Part shown: positions 36,899 to 46,622 of the stretch, piece after piece
Layout: each line of letters opens with the position of its first letter
How positions within the stretch are numbered: position 1 is the first letter of the stretch
Assembly (NCBI GenBank): GCA_021736645.1
Contig: JAIPFM010000166.1
Span: 1-58,319, forward strand
Length of the DNA: 58,319 nucleotides
Direction of reading: 5' to 3'
Source: Phycisphaerae bacterium
GTDB lineage: Bacteria > Planctomycetota > Phycisphaerae > Sedimentisphaerales > Anaerobacaceae
The notes under the pieces: model-generated
What the model was told of the DNA's origin: nothing
Seen by the model: only the letters and a program-made list of their open reading frames with translations
The model's database searches: none
Position numbers and translations under genes: made by a program

Positions 36899-38755
36899 AT
36901 GCAGACTTCTAATTGGAAGAAAAAATTTGAGAGTAAAGTCACTAGTGCCGCGCTGGCCCTGCGACATATTCAGTCGGGTAATCATGTCTTTATTGGCACA
37001 GGGTGTGCCCAGCCCCAGCATCTCGTGAATGCCATGGTGGAGTATTGTAAGGGCGTGAGCGATGTGCATGTGACGCATCTTTTGACCATGGGCAGCGCGC
37101 CCTATGTGCATGAGAGGTTTCGTGACCGTTTTAGAATGAATACCTTCTTCATTGCGGACAATGTGCGTGACGCGCTGGGCAGCGGTATTGGAGATTATAC
37201 TCCCATGTTTCTGTCTGATATTCCGCATCAGTTTGAAACCGGACGTGCCCCTGTGGACGTGGCCTTGATTACGGTGTCGCCTCCGGATGCCGGGGGGCTG
37301 TGCAGCCTGGGGGTTTCTGTGGATATTGTCAAGGCTGCAGCTGCCAATGCCAAGTATGTGATTGCTCAGGTGAATGTCAATATGCCCCGTACGTTTGGTG
37401 ACAGCTTTTTACATGTGAATGATATAGATGCACTCGTGCCTTGTGACGAGCCGATCATTGAAGTGGAGATGCCGGTGGCCACGGAGGAACTGCGAAAAAT
37501 CGGGCAGAATATTGCCCGTCTGGTAGAAGATGGCAGCACCATTGAATGTGGCATTGGCATCATTCCTCAGGTTATGGCTGAATATTTGAGCGGCAAAAAA
37601 GATCTGGGAATTCACACGGAAATGTTTGGTGACTGGATTATCGACCTGATTGAGGCAGGCGTGGTAACCGGTGCCAAGAAGACCACGAACCGTGGCAAGG
37701 TGGTGGCCAGTTTCTGTATGGGTTCAAAACGTTTGTACGATTATATTGACAATAATGCATTCTTTGAATTCTATCCCACAGAATATGTGAATGATCCTTT
37801 TGTGATCAGCCAGCATGAAAAGATGGTGGCCATCAATCTGGGCCTGGAAGTGGACTTGACCGGTCAGGTCTGTGCGGATTCGCTGGGGTATCAGTTCTAC
37901 AGCGGGATCGGAGGCCAAGTGGACTTTATTCGCGGTGCCGCTCGCAGCCGCGGCGGAAAGCCCATTATTGCCTTGCCCTCCACGGCCAAGAATGGGACGA
38001 TCAGTCGTGTCGTTCCGCACTTGACAGAAGGGGCCGGCGTGGTGACATCGCGGGGAGATGTCCATTATGTGGTGACTGAATTTGGTGTGGCTTATCTGCA
38101 TGGCAAGACGATTAAACAGCGCGTGCTCGCCATGATTGGTATTGCCCATCCCAAGTTCCGTGCAGAACTGATCCAGGCAGCCAAGGCCAATAAATATATC
38201 TATGAAGATCAGATTGAAATCAACTCTGAACACGCCCTCTATCCCGAGGAGCTGGAGGCCTATGATACACTGAATGATGGGACTGAAATTTTCTTCAGAC
38301 CGGTCAAGCCGGCTGATGAGCAGGCCTTGTCCGGCATGCTCTATTCTTTGAGTCCTTCTTCCATCCGTACACGTTACATGACCAGTACCATGACCTTCCC
38401 TCACAAGGATGTCCAGCAATTGGCGAATGTGGATTATGAAAACAATCTGGCGATTGTGGGCACCGTCCCCAGTGTGACAGGTGACGAAATTGTGGCCATT
38501 GCCCAGTATTTTCTTGATCCAAAAACGCGCCAGGCAGAGGTGGCCTTTGTGGTACAGGACGAGTGGCAGAAAAATGGTATGGGGTCTCTGCTGCTCAAGT
38601 ACCTGACGCGTATTGGCAGGCAACGCAACATCAAGGAATTCTATGCCAAGGTGCTGCCCACCAACAAGACCATGTTGGCTGTATTCCACAATTCAGGATA
38701 CCGGGTCAGTACAGAATTTGACGGAGACGTGTATAGTCTGAAGTTTGAACTGTGA
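36899..38755 (+). CDS. Acetyl-CoA hydrolase/CoA-transferase fused to a GNAT domain
   Basis: Residues 1-430 match the acetyl-CoA hydrolase/4-hydroxybutyrate CoA-transferase family (FIGTGCAQPQHLVNAM, EFYPTEYVNDPFVIS, GQVDFIRGAARSRGGKPIIA, YVVTEFGVAYLHGKT). Residues 460-618 form a GNAT acetyltransferase domain (FFRPVKPADEQAL, acetyl-CoA loop EWQKNGMGSLLLKYL, LPTNKTMLAVFHNSGYR). Such fusions are known. The GNAT part may acetylate a lysine on the synthetase or another CoA enzyme; this is inference. ATG 36899 follows TAGGTGA; GTG 36890 is less likely. It follows the acyl-CoA ligase by 35 bases, so the two are probably one operon. Confidence 0.9.
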   Translation: MQTSNWKKKFESKVTSAALALRHIQSGNHVFIGTGCAQPQHLVNAMVEYCKGVSDVHVTHLLTMGSAPYVHERFRDRFRMNTFFIADNVRDALGSGIGDYTPMFLSDIPHQFETGRAPVDVALITVSPPDAGGLCSLGVSVDIVKAAAANAKYVIAQVNVNMPRTFGDSFLHVNDIDALVPCDEPIIEVEMPVATEELRKIGQNIARLVEDGSTIECGIGIIPQVMAEYLSGKKDLGIHTEMFGDWIIDLIEAGVVTGAKKTTNRGKVVASFCMGSKRLYDYIDNNAFFEFYPTEYVNDPFVISQHEKMVAINLGLEVDLTGQVCADSLGYQFYSGIGGQVDFIRGAARSRGGKPIIALPSTAKNGTISRVVPHLTEGAGVVTSRGDVHYVVTEFGVAYLHGKTIKQRVLAMIGIAHPKFRAELIQAAKANKYIYEDQIEINSEHALYPEELEAYDTLNDGTEIFFRPVKPADEQALSGMLYSLSPSSIRTRYMTSTMTFPHKDVQQLANVDYENNLAIVGTVPSVTGDEIVAIAQYFLDPKTRQAEVAFVVQDEWQKNGMGSLLLKYLTRIGRQRNIKEFYAKVLPTNKTMLAVFHNSGYRVSTEFDGDVYSLKFEL

Positions 38756-39351
38756 GTCGAGCAATAGAGAACTAAGGGCAGAAAGAATTGGGCAATTGAC
38801 AGGTCTGCCTTCATATAAAAATATCCGCGCTTTATTACCCGTGGGCAGGCCGAGCGGGACCTACGCTCGACCTGTGAAAAAGCCTCTGGACCAGAGGGTT
38901 TGGTTCAATGCCTATCACACGTTGTAGATATCGGTCCTAGGAGCCTGGCGGAGAATCCAATCTGGCTTCGAGCGGCTTGTTTTGCGACTGGACTGTGTCT
39001 GGCGATATCCAAGATACACACCGATATTGCCTGCTTCGTGGTCCTTTCCAGTGACAAAACCGCTCGTTCTCACCTCAGGGGCAGGCGGGTCGACCACGGG
39101 ATTCCCCGACACACTCCTGTAATTCATCTCAATGAAAAACCGCATCCGGTGTGAGGCTTCTCATGCAGGGTGTTTGGTTTGAGTACCTTAATCATACATT
39201 TCAAGCCTGTACCCCTTTGAAAGCCCCAAAACACTTCCTATAGTTTCTATAGTTTGTGCTCGCGTCTGCATACAGACGTGAGGCAGAGACCGTCTATATT
39301 AACGCATCATCATTAAACCATCGAAAATTATTTAACGGTAAAAAGGCAGCT
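38756..39351. other. Intergenic stretch with hairpins before the pilus operon
   Basis: 596 bases with no convincing gene. Visible structures: CAGG-C-CGAGCG pairing with CGCTCG-A-CCTG (38846-38874); CCTCTGG next to CCAGAGG (38883-38897); a direct repeat CTATAGTTT at about 39237-39255; and CGTCTG-CATA-CAGACG (39263-39278). None has a T-run, so no clean terminator is seen. The promoter of the pilus operon should lie here but I cannot place it well. Confidence 0.45.
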
Positions 39352-40290
39352 ATGTTAAAAATGGCCAGACGAAAAGTGACTTCTATTGGTATTGATACTG
39401 CCGGAGAAGGTCTGCATTTGGTTCAATTAAGCGGTCATGAAGCGGGCTCAGAAGCCCTCAAATTGGCTTTTCACCCAAGACCTGAACATATTGAGTCCGG
39501 GACGGCAGCCTGGCAACATTGGGGTGTAGAGGCCTTGCAGAGTCTTGTGAAGCAGGGGGGAGGGCACTGCAAATTAGCCAGAGGCGTCATCTCTGCCAGC
39601 CAAATGATCGTTGAAACCGTTGAAAGAGCCAAACTCAAGGATGAAAGATTTCTTGAAACGATGGTGGCCAGGATGAAACCCCGAATTGAAAGCGACTGCA
39701 CCAAACAGACCCTGGTGATCAAGGATTTACCGATCGATCAGACGTATACACTGGTCATGGCCACGGACAGGGAATGGGTGAATCGGTATCTGGCAACATA
39801 CGAAAAAGCCGGGCTCGAGATTGAGGCGCTTTACACGTGGCCAGAGGCACTTAATCAGTGTTATTGCCGGTTTTTTGGCAGGCGTGAATCTGACCGGAAA
39901 GCCACGGTCATGTTGTTGGACGTTCGGCGTGATTACACACATGCCGTGATCTGTCGTCACGAAAAGATATTCTTTGCACGTCGTTTATCCGTGGGTGGGG
40001 AAGCCTTGAGCAATAAGAAGATGCTGGATCGACTGACCTTGGAGATCGGGACGTGCCGACGAGATTTTGCGATGTTGTATTCTGATGTTCTTCTGGAGCG
40101 TCTGGTTTTTCTTTCAGGTGCCAGCGTGCCCAATGAAGTGTATATGTCCATTGCCAAGGAACTGGAAATGACCGCTCTGGTGGGGGATTGTCTTAATGCG
40201 GTGGCCCAGACATCCTTTGTGACAAAGCAGAAAGAATTTAACCGTACTTCAGGCAGTTGGGCCAGCGCATTTGGTGTCTGTTTGATGTAG
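39352..40290 (+). CDS. pilM: Type IV pilus assembly protein PilM-like
   Basis: Cytoplasmic actin-like ATPase that binds the PilN N-terminus under the inner membrane. The 312-residue protein starts with RKVTSIGIDTAGEGLHLVQL, the beta-strand pair of the actin fold, and has ATVMLLDVRRDYTHAVICRH and FARRLSVGGEALS in the second lobe. Sequence is divergent, so the call rests partly on position as first gene of a pilM-N-O-P order. AAAAGG precedes ATG 39352; an upstream extension to 39256 is rejected. Confidence 0.8.
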   Translation: MLKMARRKVTSIGIDTAGEGLHLVQLSGHEAGSEALKLAFHPRPEHIESGTAAWQHWGVEALQSLVKQGGGHCKLARGVISASQMIVETVERAKLKDERFLETMVARMKPRIESDCTKQTLVIKDLPIDQTYTLVMATDREWVNRYLATYEKAGLEIEALYTWPEALNQCYCRFFGRRESDRKATVMLLDVRRDYTHAVICRHEKIFFARRLSVGGEALSNKKMLDRLTLEIGTCRRDFAMLYSDVLLERLVFLSGASVPNEVYMSIAKELEMTALVGDCLNAVAQTSFVTKQKEFNRTSGSWASAFGVCLM

Positions 40291-40305
40291 CTATGAGGAG
40301 TTTCT

Positions 40306-41019
40306 ATGGCATCTTTAAATTTCGTACCGGATGATTATATTCAAACCACGGAATCTCGCAGGATCAATGTCTTGTGTGTGGTCTTGTTGTTAATGGTGAT
40401 TGGTTCACTCAGTACAGTCTTTGGCGCGATCAAGGTCCGGCAGCATGCCTGTGCTGCCCAGGAAGTAAAAGTCTATGCCACAATGAATCAGATGCAACAG
40501 TCTCTGGTCCAGTTTGAACAGCTTCAAATTCAACGCGACCAGATGATGAAAAGTGCCTTGACCATCGCAGATCTGCTGGAATTTGTGCCTAGGAGTATTT
40601 TGCTGGCACAATTGACCAATGCCCTCCCCAAAGGGGCCTCTCTAACCACGGTAGATATTATTCAAAAGGACCCAGGTGTTAGGGCCGCCAGTCAAGCAAA
40701 AAGTCACTACCAGGCAACTCAGGCCAAACCTGGCACAGCTAAAGCCGTTGATGAGTCACCGGAAAAGCGGTTGATCACAGAGGTCACTCTCACGGGTCTG
40801 GCGCCCAGTGATCTTCAGGTGGCAGCCTATATTCAACGTCTGGAGGAGTCCAGACTCATGTCTCATGTGGAATTGATTCAGTCCAAAGAGCATGAAGTGG
40901 AGAATGAAGTTCTTCGAGAATTTGAATTGAAGGCGGACCTGGCCAAAGCCGTGAAATTGTCGCCGGAGGATCTGAAAACCATTCAAGGTCATAATATGGC
41001 GTCGATCAATCGATTTTAA
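40306..41019 (+). CDS. pilN: Type IV pilus assembly protein PilN-like
   Basis: The 237-residue inner-membrane protein begins MASLNFVPDDYIQ, matching the PilN motif (INLLP-like) that docks on PilM, then one membrane helix (about residues 22-43), a coiled coil with MNQMQQSLVQFEQLQIQRDQ, and a ferredoxin-like periplasmic domain (EVTLTGLAPSDLQVAAYIQR). GAGGAG lies before the ATG. Confidence 0.82.
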   Translation: MASLNFVPDDYIQTTESRRINVLCVVLLLMVIGSLSTVFGAIKVRQHACAAQEVKVYATMNQMQQSLVQFEQLQIQRDQMMKSALTIADLLEFVPRSILLAQLTNALPKGASLTTVDIIQKDPGVRAASQAKSHYQATQAKPGTAKAVDESPEKRLITEVTLTGLAPSDLQVAAYIQRLEESRLMSHVELIQSKEHEVENEVLREFELKADLAKAVKLSPEDLKTIQGHNMASINRF

Positions 41020-41060
41020 TGTTAGTCACACTGGATTACAATTGATGCATGGGGGTTTTA

Positions 41061-41591
41061 ATGTGGCAGTCACTACGTAAATTTGTGTTTTTGCTGTTGG
41101 TTGTGGGATTGGCTTTGGTGGGGTATCAGTTCGTGATTCGTCCTGCACAGCAGAGCCTCTGCGAATCCCAAGAACGTCTCGAGATCAATCGAATGAAATT
41201 GACAGAATTCGAAAGGACCACTAATGCGGCATTGGACTTGACAACGCAACTGGAACAATTGCAGACTGCGATCACTTTTTTTGAGGAAAAACTGCCACCA
41301 ACCAGTGAAATTCACAAGGTGCTTGAGCAGATTACATTGATTGCTCAGAAGCAGGGGCTCCATCCCAAGAGTATTCGAACCTTAGGTCAAAAGCAAAATA
41401 GTGGGTATGTGGAGCAGCCTCTGGAAATGAAATTTGAAGGAAATTTTACAGCATTCTATTCATTTCTGCTGGAAATTGAGAAGATGCCGCGAATTATGAA
41501 GGTAAGAAAGCTGGAGGTCGATAAAACCACCCAGCTTGACGGTCAGATAAATACGGACTGTATTGTGAGTATCTTCTTCCAAAACGTATAG
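41061..41591 (+). CDS. pilO: Type IV pilus assembly protein PilO-like
   Basis: The 176-residue protein has one N-terminal membrane helix (FVFLLLVVGLALVGYQFVI), a coiled coil and a periplasmic ferredoxin-like domain (LEMKFEGNFTAFYSFLLEIE), the PilO layout. ATG 41061 is preferred because of GGGGG five bases upstream; ATG 41049 is possible. It should form a heterodimer with PilN. Confidence 0.8.
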   Translation: MWQSLRKFVFLLLVVGLALVGYQFVIRPAQQSLCESQERLEINRMKLTEFERTTNAALDLTTQLEQLQTAITFFEEKLPPTSEIHKVLEQITLIAQKQGLHPKSIRTLGQKQNSGYVEQPLEMKFEGNFTAFYSFLLEIEKMPRIMKVRKLEVDKTTQLDGQINTDCIVSIFFQNV

Positions 41592-41656
41592 TTGAACCTG
41601 CCAGGCTGTTACTCTGAACAGCGAATCAATCTGGGATTATCAGACGAGGAGACGGT

Positions 41657-42361
41657 ATGTTATCATATATTCGAGAGTCTCAAATGGACGCTTCGGGTCA
41701 AGGAGACAGCGATAGAAAGGCGTCCACAGGATCCGAGGCAGGCACCTCGGACACCACGTTTCTAACGGTTTCCGGACGTGAGCAATCCGTGAAAAAGAGT
41801 ACGGCCTTTGTAACTGCCTTGTTTATCTTGGCTTCTATAGGTCTTGCGCTGATGGCCAAGAAGAGTCATATCCAAAGTGCCGGTGCGACGCAGGCCGCGG
41901 ATAGCCAGACTCAGATTGAGATGGCCATTAGCCGTGTCACGGGCGCGAGTTCGGAGATGACCGGCCGTATGGACGAGGTCGTTCAGAAGTTTCATCAATT
42001 TTCCGATGTATTGCAGGTGAAGGTGGCGGAATTGAAAAAGAATCCGTTTGAACTGGTATTATTGCCGGTTGAGTCAGATACCAACCAGGTATTACCCCAG
42101 CCTGATGAAGATTATAAGTCGTTAATGCGCCAGTTTGACGTTGAAAAAAAGACGTTGTCATTGGTCAGTATCATTATGTCAGAGTCCAGTGCCTGTTGCA
42201 TGATTAATGGTGTGCTTCTGGAGCAAGGGCAACGCATCAATGACTTTGTCGTGGAAAACATTCAACCCGATCATGTTCAGCTCAAGTGGCAACCTGAGGG
42301 GGGGGTGCCCAAGGCATTGCCCCGTGATTCCATGACTGCGACTTTGACATTGAAAGAGTAA
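41657..42361 (+). CDS. PilP/GspC-like pilus alignment protein
   Basis: The 234-residue protein has one membrane helix (about residues 51-68), a linker and a small C-terminal beta domain with ACCMINGVLLEQGQRINDFV and DHVQLKWQPEGG. This resembles the homology region of GspC or the PilP domain, which contacts the secretin. No lipobox, unlike classical PilP. GGAG lies at good spacing before the ATG. Position between pilO and pilB supports the role. Confidence 0.65.
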   Translation: MLSYIRESQMDASGQGDSDRKASTGSEAGTSDTTFLTVSGREQSVKKSTAFVTALFILASIGLALMAKKSHIQSAGATQAADSQTQIEMAISRVTGASSEMTGRMDEVVQKFHQFSDVLQVKVAELKKNPFELVLLPVESDTNQVLPQPDEDYKSLMRQFDVEKKTLSLVSIIMSESSACCMINGVLLEQGQRINDFVVENIQPDHVQLKWQPEGGVPKALPRDSMTATLTLKE

Positions 42362-42363
42362 CT

Positions 42364-44220
42364 GTGTTATTTCTGCAGAAAAAAAATAGGGCATCGGCGG
42401 ACTCCTCGTCTCTACTGGATCACCCAGAGGGCATTCCAGTAGACTTGGAGGATATGTCGAGTGTTCAGGGATTGACCGATTTATACAGCCCTGAACAAGA
42501 AATGGCCACGTGCGAGACTCGTGATGTCGCGGATATTCTGCTGGAACAACAGAAAATTGACCAGGCTCAGTACGTTATGCTGCGAAAACATCAGCAGGCC
42601 AATCCTGGCTCTGATAGTGCCCAATGGCTGATGTCGGAACAACATGTCAGTGAATTGACACTCCTTGAAGCCCGTGCCATGCTTCATGGTTTTGAGTTTC
42701 AGCGTCTTCATCCCTCTGATGTCAATCGCACCGCCTTTGATTTGATCGACCAGGAACTTCAAGATAAAAATGGCATGGTCGCGGTTCGGTTGGAAGGTGA
42801 TGTGGTGGTGGTCGCTACGTATGAACCTGCCAATGTGTTTGCCGTGGAAGACGTGAGACGCCACCTTGAACGTGAGTTGCGGGTCCTGGTCTGCCCGGAA
42901 GAGGACCTCAAGGCCATTTGTGACGCCATGAGCCAGACCGATCAGCATTGTGATCTGGCTGACATTATGAATGACCTCACTGAAGTAGAGGTCGTGCAGG
43001 AGAAGGATCAGGCCACAGAAGATATTGAACGTATGGCTGGCGAGTCGCCGGTTATAAAGTATGTCAATTACCTGATCAGCAATGCGATTCGAGAAGGCGC
43101 CAGTGATATTCACATTGAGCCCAAAGAAAAAATAACGCGCATTCGTTACCGTATTGACGGAGTGCTGTTTGATGTGCAGCAGGCCCCTGTACACATGCAC
43201 TCCGCCTTGGTGTCCCGCGTCAAAATCATGTCCAACCTCGATATCTCAGAAAGAAGACTGCCTCAGGACGGCAAGGTATCTGTCATTGTGGGGGGACGCG
43301 GTGTGGATCTGAGAATATCGACCTTGCCCACCAATCATGGAGAAAAAACCGTCATTCGTGTGCTGGATAGTCGGTCCATATTGTTGGACTTTGATAAATT
43401 GGGAATGAGCACTGCTGTGTCACAGGCTTTGGCCGAGCAGACCGGGTTGCCGCATGGTGTTTTCCTGGTGACGGGTCCCACGGGGTCAGGCAAAAGCACC
43501 ACCCTGTATTCAGCTTTGCGTCAGATGGATGGCAATCGCATGAATATCTCCACGGTGGAAGATCCTGTGGAATATGAACTAGATTTTTGCAGTCAGGTAC
43601 AAATCAGTGATAAAATAGGATTGACCTTTGCCTCGGCCCTGCGGAGCTTGCTTCGCCAAGATCCGGATATCATCATGATTGGTGAGATTCGTGACAATGA
43701 AACCGCGGGGATTGCCGTTCAGGCGGCCTTGACAGGGCACCTTGTCCTGTCGACGCTCCATACCAATGATGCGGCCAGCAGTGTCACACGATTGGTTAAT
43801 ATTGGGATTGACCCTTACCTAATCGCTGCATCCTTGAATGCGGTTCTGGCGCAGCGCCTGGTCCGGCGTATCTGTTCTCATTGCAAAGAACCGTTTCTGG
43901 TACCAGATCATATGTTTCAGTCCCTAGAGCGTTTCGGTATTATCCGGGAGGAGCTTTTTCACGGTGCGGGTTGTGAAATGTGTCATGGTTCGGGTTTTTC
44001 AGGGCGAGTCGGTATCTACGAGATGCTGACGATGAACGATCATTTTCGGGACATCATTAACGAGGATGCTTGCGTGGCCAATATGCAGAGGGCGTTTCGA
44101 GAGAGCGGTGCCCGCAGTTTGTTCGATGACGGTATCCGAAAGGTACGCTTAGGCGAAACCACCATGGAGGAAGTCTTGAGAGTCACTGAAGTCGGTGATC
44201 TTAATTCGCAAGTTACGTAA
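42364..44220 (+). CDS. pilB: Type IV pilus extension ATPase PilB (GspE family)
   Basis: The 618-residue ATPase powers pilus polymerisation. It has an N-terminal MshEN/GspE_N-type domain, then the core: SDIHIEPKEKITRIRYRIDG, Walker A GPTGSGKSTT, Asp box STVEDPVEYELD, Walker B DPDIIMIGEIRDNETA, His box LVLSTLHTNDAA. A zinc site CSHC...CEMC near the C-terminus is diagnostic of the GspE/PilB branch. The start is GTG 42364, two bases after the previous stop, with GAAAGAG upstream. Confidence 0.93.
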   Translation: MLFLQKKNRASADSSSLLDHPEGIPVDLEDMSSVQGLTDLYSPEQEMATCETRDVADILLEQQKIDQAQYVMLRKHQQANPGSDSAQWLMSEQHVSELTLLEARAMLHGFEFQRLHPSDVNRTAFDLIDQELQDKNGMVAVRLEGDVVVVATYEPANVFAVEDVRRHLERELRVLVCPEEDLKAICDAMSQTDQHCDLADIMNDLTEVEVVQEKDQATEDIERMAGESPVIKYVNYLISNAIREGASDIHIEPKEKITRIRYRIDGVLFDVQQAPVHMHSALVSRVKIMSNLDISERRLPQDGKVSVIVGGRGVDLRISTLPTNHGEKTVIRVLDSRSILLDFDKLGMSTAVSQALAEQTGLPHGVFLVTGPTGSGKSTTLYSALRQMDGNRMNISTVEDPVEYELDFCSQVQISDKIGLTFASALRSLLRQDPDIIMIGEIRDNETAGIAVQAALTGHLVLSTLHTNDAASSVTRLVNIGIDPYLIAASLNAVLAQRLVRRICSHCKEPFLVPDHMFQSLERFGIIREELFHGAGCEMCHGSGFSGRVGIYEMLTMNDHFRDIINEDACVANMQRAFRESGARSLFDDGIRKVRLGETTMEEVLRVTEVGDLNSQVT

Positions 44221-44262
44221 GACTCTATTCTGAGAAGAACGAAGGTATCAAAGGAGTATATT

Positions 44263-45366
44263 ATGTCGGATATTAAAGTCATTTTGGAAAATGCTGTCAG
44301 GCAGGACGCCAGTGATGTTCATATCAATGTGGGGATGCCCCCGATTATCAGATATAACACACAACTGGTTGAGATGCCATTTCCGGCAGTGACACAGGAA
44401 GATGCCATGGCTATGGTCAAGTGTATGGTTGACCAGAATCGTTTTGAGAGGTTCCAAGTAGAGCGTGACCTGGACTTCTCTGCGACATTGTCTGATGGAC
44501 ATCGTTTTCGTGTCAATGCCCACTATCAGCGAGAAACAGTGGCAATCTCTTTCCGAGTCATTCCCAGCCAAGTCAAAAACGTGGATGATCTGAATTTACC
44601 ACCGGTTGTTAAGGAACTCATAGACCTGCCCCGAGGGCTGGTTCTGGTGACAGGACACACTGGATCTGGCAAGAGTACCTCGCTTGCTGCCATGATTGGG
44701 CAGATCAACCAGACGTATAGTAAACGCATTATCACGATTGAGGATCCCATAGAATATCTCATGAAGAATGATCACTGCATGATTGAACAGCGTGAAATTG
44801 GATTTGACTGTCCTACGTTTTCATCTGGACTCAAACATGCTCTGCGCCAGGATCCAGATATCATCATGGTGGGAGAAATGCGTGACCTGGAAACCACCAG
44901 TTTTACCATCAGTGCGGCGGAAACCGGTCACCTGGTGTTCAGTACGCTGCATACCATTAATGCGTCGCAGAGCATTGAGCGAATTGTGGACATTTATCCG
45001 TCAGGTCAGCAAAATCAGATCAGAGCCATGCTGGCCAATACGCTTCAGGCTGTGGTCTCTCAGACGCTGTTCAAACGCATTGATAAGCCTGGTATGATTC
45101 CCTGTACAGAGGTCCTGCTGTGTACCTCTGCGGCTCGCAACTGCATTCGAGAAAATCGAATTTTTGAGATTCCCAATATTATTGAAACCTCTCGTCGTCT
45201 CGGTATGCAGAGTCTGGACCACAGCATCGCACAAATGTATTTTCGGGGTTTGATCGAACGCGATGAGGCAATCGTGCGTTCCAGTAATCCCGGGAAAATG
45301 GAAAAAACGCTCATGCCCGGCAATCAATCGCGCTTCCTGCAAGAGATAGACGCTGCGTTGGTCTAA
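44263..45366 (+). CDS. pilT: Type IV pilus retraction ATPase PilT
   Basis: The 367-residue ATPase lacks the N-terminal domain and the zinc motif of PilB and has the PilT layout: DASDVHINVGMPPIIRYN, Walker A GHTGSGKSTS, Asp box ITIEDPIEYL, Walker B DPDIIMVGEMRDLET, ETGHLVFSTLHTINA and the C-terminal SLDHSIAQMYFRGLI. The usual AIRNLIRE block is ARNCIREN here. AAAGGAG precedes the ATG. Its presence indicates retractile pili (twitching, DNA uptake) rather than a simple type II secretion system. Confidence 0.93.
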   Translation: MSDIKVILENAVRQDASDVHINVGMPPIIRYNTQLVEMPFPAVTQEDAMAMVKCMVDQNRFERFQVERDLDFSATLSDGHRFRVNAHYQRETVAISFRVIPSQVKNVDDLNLPPVVKELIDLPRGLVLVTGHTGSGKSTSLAAMIGQINQTYSKRIITIEDPIEYLMKNDHCMIEQREIGFDCPTFSSGLKHALRQDPDIIMVGEMRDLETTSFTISAAETGHLVFSTLHTINASQSIERIVDIYPSGQQNQIRAMLANTLQAVVSQTLFKRIDKPGMIPCTEVLLCTSAARNCIRENRIFEIPNIIETSRRLGMQSLDHSIAQMYFRGLIERDEAIVRSSNPGKMEKTLMPGNQSRFLQEIDAALV

Positions 45367-45440
45367 GCGTATAAACGACAATTATGGGTCGTCACAACAC
45401 AATCGGCAACCCATAACCAGTAACCACTCTTTTTGTTTTA

Positions 45441-46613
45441 ATGATAAAAGGAGTTTTGGGGGGTATTACTTTGAGTGAAACATTATCTGCTCATGGCATC
45501 AACGCGGGAATGAACACAGGCTCTCAGGCTGAAAATATTTTGGACCGGGTCCGTGAATTCCGTGTTGAATTTGGGCCAAGTCGAAAAGACATTTTGAACT
45601 TTACCAATCAGTTGGCTGTGATGGTCAAGGCTGGTATCAGCCTGCAGGAAAGCCTGGAGAGTATTGCCTCGCAAACTGAGAATCGAAAGTTCAAGGCCGT
45701 GATCACAGACCTTAAAATTCGTATTGAGGGAGGGCAGAGTCTGTCTCAGGCCCTGGCCGAACATGCGGATGTCTTTAATGATCTGTTTATCAATATGGTG
45801 GCGGCTGCTGAAATATCCGGCTCGTTGAGTGATATGCTCCAGAAACTGGCCAGTTACCTGGATCAGGAAGCTGCCACACGATCCCAGGTCTTGACAGCGA
45901 TGGTTTATCCGGTCATTATTGCGGTCATGGCTGTGGGGGTGACCATCTTTCTGCTATGCTTTGTTTTACCCAGGTTCACCGCCATCTTTGCAGGCAAAGA
46001 ACACCTTTTACCCACAGCGACCAAGCTCTTGCTTGCCACCAGTTTTTTCATTCGGACCTATTGGTACTATCTGGTGCCTGTCATCGGCGGCATATTTTGG
46101 GGGATTCACCTGGGCATCCAAACTAAGCAGGGACGCTACTGGTGGGACAATGTTAAGCTGAAAATGCCGTTGATCAGCCTGCTGTGTCGAAGTCTGTACA
46201 TTACGCGCAGTCTGCACACGATGGGTGTGTTGGTTCGCTCTGGTGTACCCATTCTTAACACACTGGCGATTACAGCCCAGATTACAGGCAATGTCCATTA
46301 CAAGAACATGTGGCTAAGTGTTCATGAGGATGTGCGTGAAGGCCGCAAAATCTGTACGAGCCTCACACGATACAAACTCATGCCCAACAATGTGGTGCAG
46401 ATGATACGCAGTGGCGAGGAATCCGGCAATATGGGGATCGTGTTAACGGATATCTCTGAATTCTATTCGCGTGAACTCACCAGTGTCATCAAGGCGGTCA
46501 CTTCAATGATCGAGCCAATTATGATTATTGTGATGGGCGTATTGGTGGGATTTATCGCCATGAGTATTATATTACCGATCTTTAAGATGTCGAGCCTTGT
46601 CACAGGCAAATAG
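45441..46613 (+). CDS. pilC: Pilus platform protein PilC (GspF family)
   Basis: Polytopic inner-membrane platform. The 390-residue protein has two T2SSF domains (DILNFTNQLAVMVKAGISLQ and SLYITRSLHTMGVLVRSGVP) and three membrane helices (about residues 158-180, 196-218 and 357-382). Start is uncertain: ATG 45441 has no ribosome site, while AAAGGAG and GGGGGG lie just inside the frame and could serve TTG 45471 (TTG-AGT-GAA). Word-repeat sequence (AACCCATAACCAGTAACCAC) lies upstream. Confidence 0.88.
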   Translation: MIKGVLGGITLSETLSAHGINAGMNTGSQAENILDRVREFRVEFGPSRKDILNFTNQLAVMVKAGISLQESLESIASQTENRKFKAVITDLKIRIEGGQSLSQALAEHADVFNDLFINMVAAAEISGSLSDMLQKLASYLDQEAATRSQVLTAMVYPVIIAVMAVGVTIFLLCFVLPRFTAIFAGKEHLLPTATKLLLATSFFIRTYWYYLVPVIGGIFWGIHLGIQTKQGRYWWDNVKLKMPLISLLCRSLYITRSLHTMGVLVRSGVPILNTLAITAQITGNVHYKNMWLSVHEDVREGRKICTSLTRYKLMPNNVVQMIRSGEESGNMGIVLTDISEFYSRELTSVIKAVTSMIEPIMIIVMGVLVGFIAMSIILPIFKMSSLVTGK

Positions 46614-46622
46614 GAGGTCACG

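Noticed and set aside
37724-38689. 321-codon minus-strand frame opposite the CoA-transferase
   Set aside because: Antisense shadow; no start signals or family features.
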